From Microvelia longipes (Eukaryota; Arthropoda; Insecta; Hemiptera; Veliidae), in the NCBI GenBank assembly GCA_018340805.1, contig JACMZG010001914.1:4293411-4357410 (forward strand): a stretch of DNA of 64,000 bases. Reading direction: 5' to 3'. The notes below the pieces were generated by a model. It was not told the DNA's origin and did no database searches. It saw only the letters and a list, made by a program, of their open reading frames with translations. The position numbers and the translations under genes are program-made. Numbering within the stretch: position 1 is the first letter of the stretch; each line of letters begins with the position of its first letter. Shown here piece after piece: positions 1 to 11,084 of the stretch.

Positions 1-102
1 CTTTTCTATTTCCCTACGGTATTAATGGGGAAAAGTAAAAATTTATAAACTAACCAACTATGGATTTGTCGTGTTTTGATGAGCGATATGATTTCGTTTC
101 AG

Positions 103-286
103 CATCCTTAGAGTGATCAACACCATTCGGTGCTCTAGTGTCTGGAGTACTAGCCGAGGTCATCGGAAGGAAATCCACCGTACAAATAACAGCCATACCA
201 TTGTAGCTGGATGGATCTGATTAGGCACTGTCTTCCAGGCTTCAATCACTCTGTATTGGAAGATCTATAACAGGATTTGCTATAAG
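103..286 (+). pseudogene. Degenerate exon of the MFS sugar transporter (TM2 to TM4 region)
   Basis: An acceptor (tttcag, ending 102) and a donor (AG|gtaaaa, 287) bracket a stretch that reads as sugar-transporter sequence: FGALVSGVLAEVIGRK, then STVQITAIPL, then in a second frame VAGWI, and in a further frame LCIGRSITGFAI. The G-x-L-x-x-x-x-G-R-K/R loop motif is typical of the family. The exon is broken: TGA at 114-116, TAG at 204-206, TGA at 218-220 after the first frame change, and at least two frame changes (near 204 and 245). It lies directly upstream of the clean exons and ends where the next exon should continue. It is either a decayed exon or carries sequence errors. Confidence 0.65.
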
Positions 287-1787
287 GTAAAACATTATTT
301 GTGGATCAGGTGACTATCTTAACAGTCAATCTTGATTAAGTAAGTGAATCGGCTACAGCTATAACTAGGCCGAAAAAGCCATTACTAACCGGCAAAATTC
401 TTATCTCACAAGGTTATGCTATCAAAATCATTAATATTATTACTCACTAAAGGTGCATTCACAATACTGCGGTAGCGATGCGTCTGTCCGTTGCTTGCGG
501 TGACAGATCAAATTCCAACCTTTGTAATCGTATGGGACGTTTCTTAACAGGCTTGCGGTAGCGTTGCGGAAAATGGAAATTCTCGCAAACCTACTAAACG
601 GGGAAGAAACCATTCCGCTATCAAGTTTTGGAATTTTCTTACCCCCCCCCCCCTTTTTCCGAGTTAGAAGAAGAATACTTTTGTTTTTGTTTGGATTTTG
701 ATTTCTTGTTCTGTGCTTAAAGTCCTTTTTATTCTTTATTATTTTAATAAAGAGTTCCTTTTTTTATAAAAAACATGGAATATTTCTTGTATTATAACAC
801 AATATTGTTATTTATTACTTTTTTGGCTGTGTCTGTTACACAGACAACTCAGGAAGGCCTTAAAAACAAACTGAAACGGATAACTCCGGTTTCATCCTGT
901 TTAATTCCGGAAACTCATGTTCGTTTCCTAAATACAGTTAAAATAAAGCAGAGCGTCAAGTTTATTGATTCTATAGGGATACCTTCATTCCTTTGGAGCA
1001 TTTTTTTATTAACTACAAATAAAACAGAAAGTAACCAACTGTACCGTTTTATGATGTCCCAATATATTAAAGAGCTAATATTGTTGCCAGTTTTAAGTTA
1101 ACATTTATTAAAAATTTCTGGCACGTCTTGTCCGCATGTCGGGAGTTCTTTAGAATGCGTGTTTCCGTGCATAAATATCCAGTGTAAGCTTAAGCTTTTG
1201 ATGGTTTTGCGTTTATAACTTGGAGCAGGAGCAGTTACTCAATAATAAGAACTCATCTTCTCGTAATCATTCTGTCTAAATTTCAAAGGAAATGCGCATA
1301 ATTATGCTGTCGGTTATACAAAACTATGCCTCTATAAAATTGGCATCACACACTATTATTTGCACTATTTTAATGCTCTGTTGGTTTCTTTGTTTGATAG
1401 TTAGCAGTGCACAGTATTATTTACAAGTTCAAAGCTAAGTTAGTGTTTATCTCGTGAAAGTTTAGCGCATTCTTTGAAAAATACAGGAAAACTGAGTTAC
1501 GAGTAGTGCTTGATAACTTGAGTAAACTGCTCAGGTTTAATAGAAGCATTAACCGAAATCTTAAGCAAGAAAATGATGTTAAGCTCGGGAAAGACGCATT
1601 CCAAAGGGAAATCTTCCGAATTTCGTACTTTTGTTACTGATTATATAATCAATACAGTTCACTTTATTGTCACCATTCACCCTTCTACATACTGACCCTG
1701 CTCACTGGTACTTAACACTAGTGATTGAGTCAGAAGACTCGACAAGAAAAAACGCACTATTAAAGGTTGTGTACTCTAATTTTATTT
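287..1787 (+). other. Intron of the sugar transporter, no recognised content
   Basis: Lies between the degenerate exon and the palindromic element at 1788. A 108-codon open frame at 775-1101 starts with a hydrophobic stretch but resembles no family I know, and the composition is ordinary AT-rich DNA. A C-run lies at about 643-652. Confidence 0.4.
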
Positions 1788-2477
1788 GTCCAAGAGCCGG
1801 ACCTGAAAAAATGGCTCATTTTGTACTACTTTAAACCAAATTTTCCTGAAAAATATGTACCCTTAAATTATGAAGAAAAACCTAGGTCTGCCTATCCAGA
1901 GTGGAGTCCTTCATATGATGTGCATGCTCAAATTGTATAAAATGCCACCAATTTCAGTTTTCTTGAAATAATGGTTTCCCTGTGGGTCGTGTAGCAAACA
2001 AAATGAATAGAACATTTTTTAAGATGATAAAAATGTCAAAATAAACGAGTGTAATCATCAAAATCGGATAACAACAACCAAGTTATGGCTCTTTCAAAAA
2101 TACCAAAAAATGGGTTAATTTATGTGCCAAAGTCCAGCAATTTTCTTGTTGAAAAAATATCGAACTTTTTGTGCATTTTGTTCATTTAACAATGCATAAC
2201 TTCGTTAAAAACTGTTATTATGTAAAAACTCTCGTTTTTATAGTAAATTTTATAAACTTTAAAAAATGTTCTCTTCATGTTTTGCACTCGAGCTACAGGG
2301 AACACTTATTCCAAAAATTTGTTACAATTTCTAAATTTGAGCTAGCACCATTTCATATGAAATGGGTTCCACTTTGGATAGGCAAACTATGTTTTTCCTT
2401 CATAGTAAAGGGATATTTTTCAAAAAAGTTTGAAGTATTACAAAATGAGTCACATTTTTAGCCCTGACTCTTTGGAC
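1788..2477. mobile_element. Long-inverted-repeat (foldback) MITE, copy A
   Basis: The ends are inverted copies: GTCCAAGAGC at 1788 and, with one mismatch, its reverse complement ending at 2477. The inverted similarity runs far inward; for example, a block near 1970-2020 recurs inverted near 2265-2315. A second copy lies at 24419-25051. There is no coding capacity; the open frames here are by-products. Confidence 0.75.
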
Positions 2478-2524
2478 TGATTTTGTTAATATGGCCTTAA
2501 AAAGTGGTTGGTTTGTTTGCGCAG

Positions 2525-2662
2525 GTATGGCATCGGCTGCTTGTCTATGTGGCTGAGATAAAGTCATCAAAGCAAGAGGGATTGCTATCGTCCCTGGGAC
2601 CAGTGTTTGTATCATTAGGTGTTCTAATTGTTTACTATCTTGGATATCTACTGCATTGGCAG
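2525..2662 (+). CDS. Sugar transporter exon: VAEI motif and TM5
   Basis: The open frame reads VYVAEI, then LLSSLGPVFVSLGVLIVYYL, ending LHWQ at a CAG|gtaaac donor (phase 0). Just before VYVAEI a second frame reads YGIGCLSM, which is what the family has in front of this motif. A small deletion or frameshift near 2546-2552 is therefore likely. Confidence 0.75.
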
Positions 2663-4047
2663 GTAAACAACCAACTTTCTTAACTCTTATATTTAGAAAG
2701 AAGCATTGTGATTGCAGGATTTGTTACAAAAATTCTAATAAGACATAAAGTAACTTTTACTTAATCACAAGTGACTTTACTGGTATTTTGAGGGATGGGT
2801 CACCCTGGTTTAGGGGTAAAGGTCGCGGCCAATCTGCAGGAATGAATGGACTTTAAAACTTCCGAGTTTAACTCCCAGCACGGGTCTCTGGGACTTTTAT
2901 GAGGAGGGATTAAAAATTCTGCGCACCACCGTCCTTCCAGAAGGGATGGAAGCCGGTGGTCTTCGAGCTTGGTGCGTTGTCAGGGTACTCGTTAAAGATC
3001 CCTTTACCCTAAATGAAACTGGGTATAGGCAAAATTTAGGACCCTCATAGTAGATTCATTATAATACTATAGTGTTTCTGCCTTGTAGTTTGAGTGTATG
3101 GAGGTTTGGTTTAACAGCGAAGGCAACGTGTTGTTCCTAGTTTTCACTGACTTAAGAGTCAGTAAAAATATGTATGATTTCTTGAAAAAAGCATGAGAGG
3201 AACCATAAGACTTCAAACAGTTCTTCTTGTCTAGATTAGATTAAATATACCTACACTTGAAATTAAAAGGAGTAGAACACTACTATCTTCGGAAACTGGC
3301 AAAAAGGGCCCAACAACGTGGCCTACTTGCCTGGTAGGCCCCGCCCATATTACTACTACTTACTGGTATTAAGACTTGCAGAAAATATCTCAGATTTTCC
3401 TTGGTCTATAGTAACAGAGAAGCTATAAACAACCTAGTTTTAAACTGTTCAAGTTATAACCTAGTTATAACCGTTTCAAAGCTCTGATATATTATTAGAC
3501 CCTTTAATAACTTACATCAAGGTTTTAATCATCAAGTGGACTTTTTGAGACACACTGCTCAACAAGAACCATTAATGTACACAAGGCCATCAAATTTAAA
3601 TATATTTGTAAAAAAAATCATTCTTATGTAGCATGTTATATGTCAATCGATAAACCAGAACTAATGCTGATAATAATATGTAATTTCTTACCTATTTTCG
3701 ACATTTATAGTAATAAATATGTATAAAACTTCAACCCGATCAGACAACTTTTTTATGTTCGTGACTTTTTGAGTCATTACTGTCAGTTAATGACGTCACA
3801 CATATTTCATAAACAATAGGGTTCGGAACATTCACAAGGTTGATTTTTGTACTAAGTTTTATTTCGATCCAGTGAAGCATTCGAAAGTTATTGTGTTACA
3901 TATAAAACGTCTAAGAACAAAAATTCTTGTACATATACATATACACACATAACAAATATATTATATATATATTATATTATATATAGAATATATGATATTC
4001 TACATATATATATACATAGAATATAACACACATATTATAATATATAA

Positions 4048-4091
<44 letters not shown>

Positions 4092-7000
4092 ATATATATA
4101 TATATATATCGGTTAAATACCCTTCACCAAAAAAAATCTGCCCCACTACTCCAACCTCATAAGCTTACTTTCTGTAAAATTCAATAAAAATAAAAGGAAA
4201 TTTATAATTGCACAAACGTATTACCTCTATACACCTCAGGTGTAGAGACATAATACGCCTGATTATTTACCATAGATTCCTTGCTATATTTCCATGGTCT
4301 AATGGTATCGCATAAATTTTTGCAGATGGTAGCAGTGATATGTGGAGGAGTAGCACTTTCCTCACTCTGCCTCATTCAGTTAGTTCCCGAGACACCAGCT
4401 TGGCTCTCCAGCAAAGGGAAATCAGACCAAGCCCTGGAAACACTCACCAGACTCAGGGGTTCTTCTCATCAAGCCCAGACCGAAATGTATCAGGTACTAA
4501 ACATTGTTTGAGTAATTAAACAACTTAATACTCTGTTATTCTTGAGTTCAATTCACAAAGATGAGAAATTAATACCAGTATTTCTTATTCCACACAAACG
4601 AGTATTTCTTAACCTTATAGACTTTACTTTTGCCGTGGTAAATCAAAATTATAATCGATATATTACGGTTTATTTATTTTAACAAATTACAATAAGCGGC
4701 CTTTACAGGTTTACTTTATTTACAGCTCCACAACTCTCTTTTGTATGGGGAAACGTGTCTTCATGCAGATGCCTATGATTGGCCCCCACCAATCATGTTC
4801 CCCTATCATATTTGATAAAGATGAGAAGTCAAGTGGTTGTAGTAGTTACAGAATGGTAATAAAAGCCAGGCAAATAGGCCACGTAGTTGCCAGGCAAATA
4901 GGCCACGTAGTTACTAGGCAAATAGGCCACGTAGTTGCCACAAAATATTATTTCCGTTACCTATTTTATTATATTTTCATGTTGACAGATGCTGCAAATG
5001 AGTCAGAAGCAATGCGAGAAATTGTCGTGGCGATGTTACTTAGAGCAGTGTCTGGAGCCAACAGTCTGGAAGCCGTTTGTGATTCTCATCACTTTCTTCA
5101 TCCTACAAGAAGCTTCAGGCTTGTACATTGTGCTGTACTACGCCACCAATATATTCCAAATCATCGGATCAGAACTTGATTCCTCCGTAGAAAGTATTAT
5201 AGTTGGTGGAGTTAGGTGAGCAATATGGTTTATTTTACTCTTAACTTCTAAGAGTTAAACTTAAAACTTAACTGTAACTTCTAAGAGTTCTTTTAATCTC
5301 TTGGGAGAAGTTTTAGTTCCTTAAAGGGCGAAAAGAAAGGAAGTTAATTGCGTAAAGGGGGGCTACAAACATTAAATATTTACAGAGCAGCTTGGCAGGC
5401 TAGATACTAAGCCCATTCTAGTATCTGTACAATATATTTATGAGGTCACGCTTCAATCTCTGGATTATTAATTTTACAAAAGAAATGTATGCGCATCATC
5501 ACCAAGGCTGGTCATCAGGAACATTGCAAACCAATTTTCAAAAGATTAGAGATTATGACTGTATATAATTTGTATATTTATAATTCATTATTGTAAAGTA
5601 ATTTCTCTTTAGTAGCACTTTTAATTGTATAGGAAGTTATTAACTTTATTAATTCCCACATTTTAATAAAATAGGAAACAACTATTTATATATATTTCAT
5701 CAAACACATTTTTGATGATATATGTAGCTAATTCGTTTTTAGTTTTCCTATAGAACTTTAAGCTGATAGTTTATTTCCTATTTTATTATAATTCATTATT
5801 GTACATAAAATTAAATTTAATAAGTTTAAAATAGGAGCCGACAATCACTCTTATAATACTAAGTATTAGCATAGCGAATCCAAGGTACCCTGAACCCGTT
5901 TTTTTTAAATTTTACATAAACATATGTTTTCTTTCTTTGTAGATTACTAATGGCAGTAATAGGGTCTTTTTGCATACAGAAGTGTAAACGCCGAAGCCTT
6001 GCAGTGGTGTCAGGTCTTGGTATGGGTATCACAGCTTGTCTAGCTGGTTCATACCAGCAGTTATTTGATGGATTGCCTTTACATCTTAAACCAGCTTCAT
6101 TCTTTCCAGCAGTAAGTAATGTCAAATCCCTATATACAAACATTCCAAACTTAGAATCATGGTAACCTATGTAAGTTTAGAACTTACCATAACGCCTGTC
6201 CCAAACCTCACATTTCTGCTACAGTTTTCCTTGTCTAACTCAGTGAGTATGTCTCCACTATGAATATTTTCCGATTTGGTTGATGCAAAATATAATGTAG
6301 CTCTCAGGTCCTCTGCAAGAGCATCGAGAGTTCATGCTATAAGAACAGCATATACTTCTGCCTGAAGACCCAAAGAGTCACTAAATGGTGAAGACAGTTT
6401 AACCACTAAAAGATCACAGTGGTAAAAACCAAAAATCATTACGACCTACACAGATTATGGGTACCGCTATGGGCACACGTATGGCATCAGCCTTTGCGAA
6501 TCTGTTTATAGATAGATTTCAATCCCAATTCCTCCTTTCACAATTTCTATAACCTTTAGTATGGCGCTGCTTCATAGATGATATTTTCATTATCTGGCCC
6601 TACAGTGAAGCTTCACTCCTTCGATTCCTTTCTGATATAATTAATTTTCCCCTCACATTTACCAATGAATACTTCGAATCAAATGTAACCATCCTACATG
6701 TAGACATTTATCTCCAACTTGGCATATTGGAGACAGTTGTACACGTCAAACCATCGAAAATATCTCATTAACTCCAGTTGCCTCACCAAATCTCAGAAAC
6801 TCTATCCCCCAACTCCCTTGGACTCAGAGAATCTGTTCCTCTAAGACCTTCCAGTACAAATACATTGTTTCATTCCAAAAGTCTCTTTCATCTCATGGTT
6901 ACCCACAACATACAGTCCAATCATAGATTTCTACACAAACCAACTTCCCTCCACAGTCTGACTTAGTTCACCTTTTTACTACCTACTGTCAGGGTTATAT

Positions 7001-8126
7001 TTCCTGAACAAATACCTGATTTACATCCTTTCTAGTCATACTTCACCATCCAACTTCTTGGCTTAGAAGTTAGCATTAGAAACCTCCTTGTTTACACTAA
7101 ACCTAGACAACTTCTCCCTCTTATTCCTCCAGGCTCACATTTTTGGAGAAAAGCTTGATGCCTTTCTCATCGACTCTTAAGTATATAAGAAAGCGAAGGA
7201 TCCTTAGATCCTTCATTTTCTTATATATAATTCCTTTTACTTTAAGCATTTATCGTATCACTGCCTCCGCTATCTTTATCTCCAGTAATTTCACCTACTG
7301 CCTTGAATGCAATCTGTGTAACGTCTTTTATATAGGTAAAACTAACACCCCTTTCAACTTAACAAACATAGAAACAATTACAAACACCTAAACTCCATTT
7401 CTCTATCCATGCCATGTCTCACAATGAGCCCAAGTCCAATTCCTAATATTCCACCCTCTTAGAGATGGAATATAATCTGGTAAATCCACCAGATCCTTAG
7501 AGCTTTCCCTGAATCTATTACCACTCCACAAGTCAGTAATTATGGACAAGGGTACCAACGGCCAGTTTTAAAGGCCATTTCATATCCTCCTTTTAATCCT
7601 CTAGGACTTAACAAGAGATAATTTATTATTTTATTTTTACGTCTACTGAATTTATAATAATATTTATTTTTCTAATATTTTTTATTAATTCATTTTTAAT
7701 TACACAAATTTCATCTTTATTTTATTATATATATTTTTATTATTATTACATTTTGTTTTATTGTTTCAGATCTGCATATTGCTGAATGTATGTGCATCTA
7801 TGCTAGGGATGCTGCAGCTTCCATGGTTGATGATGGGGGAGTTATTCCCGCTGTCTGTCAGGGGTGTAATGTCAGGCATCGTTTCCTCACTAGCATATCT
7901 ATTCATATTCGCTATAATTAAGCTCTACCCTGATCTACTAGCATTGCTAAAAATGTCTGGATTACTCTATTTATTTGCAATAGCATCACTAGCAACTATG
8001 GTCTTTGCTAAATTCTTTCTGCCAGAGACCCAAGGGAAACAGTTATCAGATATTGAAAATTCATTCCGACCACCACTAAAAAAAATTCAACAAAAAATGG
8101 ATTCAATTTATGTAATTAACAGATAA
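2525..8126 (+). CDS. Facilitated trehalose/sugar transporter (Tret1-like), 3' half, five exons
   Basis: Plasma-membrane MFS carrier moving trehalose or hexoses. Exons 2525-2662, 4326-4493, 4989-5215, 5943-6111 and 7770-8126 have GT-AG borders and compatible phases (0, 0, 2, 0) and give 352 codons plus stop. In order: VYVAEI with TM5 (first exon), PETPAWLSSKG after TM6 (the PESPxWL motif), the cytoplasmic loop and TM7 with ILQEASGLYIVLYYA (the QQxSG motif), RLLMAVIG then KCKRRSL (TM8/9 loop), MGELFPLSVRG (TM10/11) and FLPETQGKQ at the C-terminus. An AATAAA lies 47 bp past the stop. The conserved Arg after VAEI (usually PKxRG) is Glu here (SKQEG). Its own exon 1 side and the preceding exon are damaged, so the locus may be a pseudogene or a lineage-specific copy. 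Substrate is inferred from family only. Confidence 0.85.
2800..3362 (+). mobile_element. SINE-B copy 1 (tRNA-derived head, LINE-like tail)
   Basis: Begins with a tRNA-like segment (ggtttaggggtaaaggtcg, later cgagtttaactcccagc, a box-B-like stretch). A body with gcgttgtcagggtactcgtt follows, and it ends in gggcccaacaacgtggccta and a short tac repeat. Other copies are at 28400-28815 and 50655-51076 on the - strand, with a fragment at 15188-15290. Confidence 0.65.
3755..3910. repeat. Dispersed repeat, inverted relative to 40055-40170
   Basis: Contains gacgtcacacatatttcata and tttatttcgatccagtgaag. The same block occurs in reverse orientation at 40055-40170. There is no coding sign; it is probably part of a transposon. 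Confidence 0.55.
3945..4110. repeat. AT-dinucleotide microsatellite
   Basis: A (TA)n-rich tract with interruptions, in a sugar transporter intron. Confidence 0.9.
4326..4493 (+). CDS. Sugar transporter exon: TM6 and PETPAWL motif
   Basis: 168 bp, phase 0 at both ends, between tttgcag and CAG|gtacta. It encodes MVAVICGGVALSSLCLIQLV (TM6) followed by PETPAWLSSKGKSDQALETL, the family PESPRWL motif and the start of the large cytoplasmic loop. Confidence 0.9.
4867..4940 (-). repeat. Three 24-bp tandem repeats made of a SINE/LINE tail
   Basis: The unit ggcaaataggccacgtagtt recurs three times. It is the reverse complement, with about one mismatch, of the tail aacaacgtggtctatttgcc found at the end of the LINE at 24180 and of SINE-B. 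The array ends about 48 bp before the acceptor of the exon at 4989. Confidence 0.75.
4989..5215 (+). CDS. Sugar transporter exon: cytoplasmic loop and TM7
   Basis: 227 bp, starting in phase 0 after ttgacag and ending with two bases of an Arg codon before gtgagc. It encodes the end of the central loop and VWKPFVILITFFILQEASGL, then YYATNIFQIIGSELD and IIVGGVR. The QEASGL stretch matches the QQxSG motif of TM7. Confidence 0.92.
5595..5825. repeat. Dispersed palindromic repeat, related to 11085-11270
   Basis: Shares aatttctctttagtagcact, a tatatttcat...atgatatatg inverted core and a closing tttcctat stretch with the block at 11085-11270. It is a non-coding, MITE-like repeat. Confidence 0.5.
5943..6111 (+). 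CDS. Sugar transporter exon: TM8 to TM9
   Basis: 169 bp. The first base completes the Arg codon begun in the previous exon. It reads LLMAVIGSFCIQKCKRRSLA then SGLGMGITACLAGSYQQLF, typical of TM8, the basic loop and TM9. It ends phase 0 at CCAGCA|gtaagt. Confidence 0.92.
6420..7480 (+). mobile_element. Penelope-like retroelement remnant 2 (RT and GIY-YIG)
   Basis: Conceptual translation across stops gives GTAMGTRMASAFANLFIDRF, a reverse transcriptase block typical of Penelope-like elements, then CFIDDIFIIW (the DD catalytic pair). At about 7290-7360 it gives CLECNLCNVFYIGKTNTPFN, a GIY-YIG nuclease signature. The frame is broken many times. It lies in the last intron of the sugar transporter, in the gene's sense orientation. 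The GTAMGTRMA form differs from remnant 1, so a different lineage is likely. Confidence 0.8.
7770..8126 (+). CDS. Sugar transporter terminal exon: TM10 to TM12 and stop
   Basis: Follows ttgtttcag and starts in phase 0. It encodes PWLMMGELFPLSVRG, two further hydrophobic segments, KFFLPETQGKQLSDIE (PETxGK motif) and a short basic cytoplasmic tail ending VINR before TAA (8124-8126). The frame is intact for 118 residues. Confidence 0.93.
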   Translation: MCILLNVCASMLGMLQLPWLMMGELFPLSVRGVMSGIVSSLAYLFIFAIIKLYPDLLALLKMSGLLYLFAIASLATMVFAKFFLPETQGKQLSDIENSFRPPLKKIQQKMDSIYVINR

Positions 8127-8172
8127 AAATATCCAAAAAAAAATTTAAAACATTATAGTTCCTACAAATCAA

Positions 8173-8178
8173 AATAAA
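8173..8178 (+). terminator. Poly(A) signal of the sugar transporter gene
   Basis: AATAAA 47 bp downstream of the stop codon, in sense orientation. It is the nearest canonical signal. Confidence 0.6.
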
Positions 8179-8690
8179 ATTGTTGACTTGAATGCAAGAC
8201 AATGAAATCTTTTATGAACGTTTAAAAGATTGGGAAAAGTATTATTTATTTAATTATAGCTTAATTAGATTTAAGTACAAATTTTAAATAGACTTAATAT
8301 GCGATTGTGATGTAAAATTAAATACTTTGAAGCAATTTATTTAAATTTCTCAAAATTAGAATAAAATCAATAAATTTAGCATTTTAGTCGGGTAAGCACA
8401 GCAGGAGCTTAAAATCAAATTAGTTGTGATGAGTCAAATGAAATGTTATGAAACATAACTTGGAGTGATCAAGGTCAGATATTAAGTTAGGAAGCATTGT
8501 GCATAGCCTGGTCTCACGCCAGTCTAATACCCTCTCATATAATACCTATAATTAAATTTTTTTTACTTATATGACATATTATTATCTATGTTTCTTCAAT
8601 GACTATTATTTCAATAACTTAAAAAAAACTATTTATTTCAATAAATGAATGCAGTAGGGTACAGGGAAATTATGTAAACGACTTTTAGAA
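8179..8690. other. Intergenic AT-rich DNA
   Basis: Past the sugar transporter poly(A) signal. I see no gene, RNA or clear repeat before the minisatellite at 8690. Confidence 0.5.
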
Positions 8691-9460
8691 ATTAGAAGAC
8701 TCTGTGTAAAGGACTTTTTGGATTGGAAGACTCAGTAAGAGACCTTTTGAATTAGAAGAATCTGTAAGAGACCTTTTGAATTAGAAGAATCTGTAAAGGA
8801 CCTTTTGAATTAGAAGAATCTGTAAGGAACCTTTTGAATTAAAAGACTCTATAAGAGACCTTTTGATTAGAATATCTGTAAGGGACTTTTGAATCTGTAA
8901 GGGGACCTTTTGAATTAGAAGAATCTGTAAGGGACCTTTTGAATTAGAAGAATCTGTAAGGGACCTTTTGAATCTGTAAGGGACCTTGTAAGAATCTGTA
9001 AAGGACTTTTTGAATTAGAAGAAATCTGTAAAGGGAACCTTTTGAAGTAGAAGAATCTGTAAGGGAACCTTTGAAATTAGAAACCTGTAAGGGGCCTTTT
9101 GAAGTAGAAGAATCTGTAAGGAACCTTTTGAATTAGAAGAACCTGTTTGAATTAGAAGAATCTGTAAGGGACCTTTTGAATAGAAGAATCTGTAAGGGAC
9201 CTTTTTTGAATTAGAAGAATCTGTAAGGACCTTTTGAATTAGAAGAACCTGTAAGGGACCTTTTGAATTAGAAGAATCTGTAAGGGACCTTTTGAATTAG
9301 AAGAATCTGTAAGGGACCTTTTGAATTAGAAGAATCTGTAAGGGACCTTGTAGGGACCTTTTGAATTAGAAAAGGGACCTTTTGAAATAGAAGAATCTGT
9401 AAGGGACCTTTTGAAATAGAAGAATCTGTAAGGGACCTTTTGAATTAGAAGACTGTGTAA
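8690..9460. repeat. 29-bp minisatellite, about 25 copies
   Basis: The unit gaattagaagaatctgtaag plus ggacctttt repeats with frequent one- to three-base indels and partial units. It lies between the convergent sugar transporter and nmd3 genes and is non-coding. Confidence 0.93.
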
Positions 9461-9494
9461 TTTTGTTCAGTTTATTTTATTATATTGATAGTTG

Positions 9495-9550
9495 CAGGTG
9501 TTCAGGGTTCTTTTTCAAAATTCAACCAATAGTTATAATATTTCTATGGC
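9495..9550 (-). mobile_element. Fragment of the hAT-like MITE
   Basis: Its reverse complement (catagaaatattataac, then attggttgaattttgaaa) matches the left end of the hAT-like MITE at 23593. Only about 55 bp remain. Confidence 0.5.
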
Positions 9551-10154
9551 ACTGGGCGTCAAAAACTACTAGATAGTTGTATTGTACTTATTTCAAACTA
9601 ATGTACCTATATTGAAATAAATACTTAAGTCTATAAAGAAGTAACTCACACGTAAAATTAGTTAAATAGTGTTAAAGAGTATCTAGCGTAGTAAATTGAC
9701 ACATAAACTTGTAAAAAGGCTGTGATAACAAAACAATCAAGTATTTTGTAAATATTTATTTTGTAATTTATTGTCATTTTAATTTGTAAATAAAACAATT
9801 TTTTAAATCAATGTTTTATATTTTATTATGGAGAATACAATACCCATGATTACAATAAATTATACTAAAACCCATAATTAGGAAGATATAAAATTAATAT
9901 TATATGTTTATTACTGCTAGTTTAGAAACAACTAGCAACACATCGTTCTTACCCTGAAATAATTTTCCAAAAAAGAAAATGATCAGAACTGAGAGAAACC
10001 ATGTGGGCCAGATCTAGAAAAGTTAAAAAGCAAATGGTTTGTGAAAAAATTGGGTTAATGTTATCATTAACCCATGTTATAAATTTTTAACTTTAAATGA
10101 CTTAAGTATAAATCAATTGAGACTGGTTTTAGCTCAATCAGACCATTTTAAGCA

Positions 10155-10175
10155 GTGATATATATATATATATAT

Positions 10176-10243
<68 letters not shown>

Positions 10244-10312
10244 GAAAAGAATGTTTACCAAATATATTTCATAGTTTTACTGGTTTGGCTTGATCTGTTT
10301 TGAGGCCAACAC

Positions 10313-10391
<79 letters not shown>

Positions 10392-10470
10392 TTAATGAAA
10401 AGCATGTTTAACAAATATATTTTCATAGTTTTACTGGTTTTGGCTTGATCTGTTTTGAGGCCAAGGATGT
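10155..10470. repeat. Two AT microsatellites flanking a duplicated 70-bp block
   Basis: (TA)n tracts at about 10159-10240 and 10314-10392. Each is followed by the same block (atatttcatagttttactgg, then cttgatctgttttgaggcca), so the tract and block were duplicated together. Confidence 0.85.
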
Positions 10471-10479
10471 AGGACCTAA

Positions 10480-11084
10480 GCCAGACTAGTGGCGAACTCT
10501 CACTTGAACTTAAGTGATAATTGGAAGTTTAGTCCTGCAGCTGAGAGTCAGGCCAAATAGTGATGAAGACGATGACGAGACACATCGTTATAGAGGGTGC
10601 AGGACAGGTTGTCTATGTCTGTCGAGTATGTGATACCCTCCTGTAGATCTCTCCTTAGTACTGATGCATATTTAGTTAATTTTTTTAGGTTTCTTCTTTG
10701 AGTAAAAATTAGTTCCCTTTAGAGCTTGGTGTTGAATGTATGCTATATACATTCAATAAAGATAAATATAATAATAAATAAATAAGGATCTTTATTTATT
10801 TATTCTGTTTGTTGTATTTACAAACATAAAAAGTCCATCTTCATCTTGGTTGAAATATGAGCTATGGAAGATTAAAAAATATAGCTTTTCGACTAATTAT
10901 CGTGCTTTTATTGGCAACCTGGTATTTAGAATGAATATTAAGTGTTTACTGTGAATAATTTTTAATCTTAATTAATAATTTTTTTTCGTCTAATTTCATA
11001 ACAGACCACTTATGATAATTAAGGTTGATAAAAAGTTTACTCGATGGTTTAAATCGACAAAATCAACTTGTAATAATATCAGTA
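10480..11084. other. Intergenic, nothing recognised
   Basis: Ordinary AT-rich DNA with a slightly GC-richer stretch at 10480-10660. No gene or repeat family could be assigned. Confidence 0.4.

Noticed and set aside
775..1101. 108-codon open frame with a hydrophobic start
   Set aside because: No family resemblance, no start context or splice support; it lies in a sugar transporter intron and AT-rich DNA gives such frames by chance.
5859..6143. 94-codon frame on the - strand
   Set aside because: Shadow of the sugar transporter exon at 5943-6111.
8690..9460. Regular spaced repeats resembling a CRISPR array
   Set aside because: Units abut without unique spacers and differ by indels; the DNA is eukaryotic. 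It is a minisatellite.
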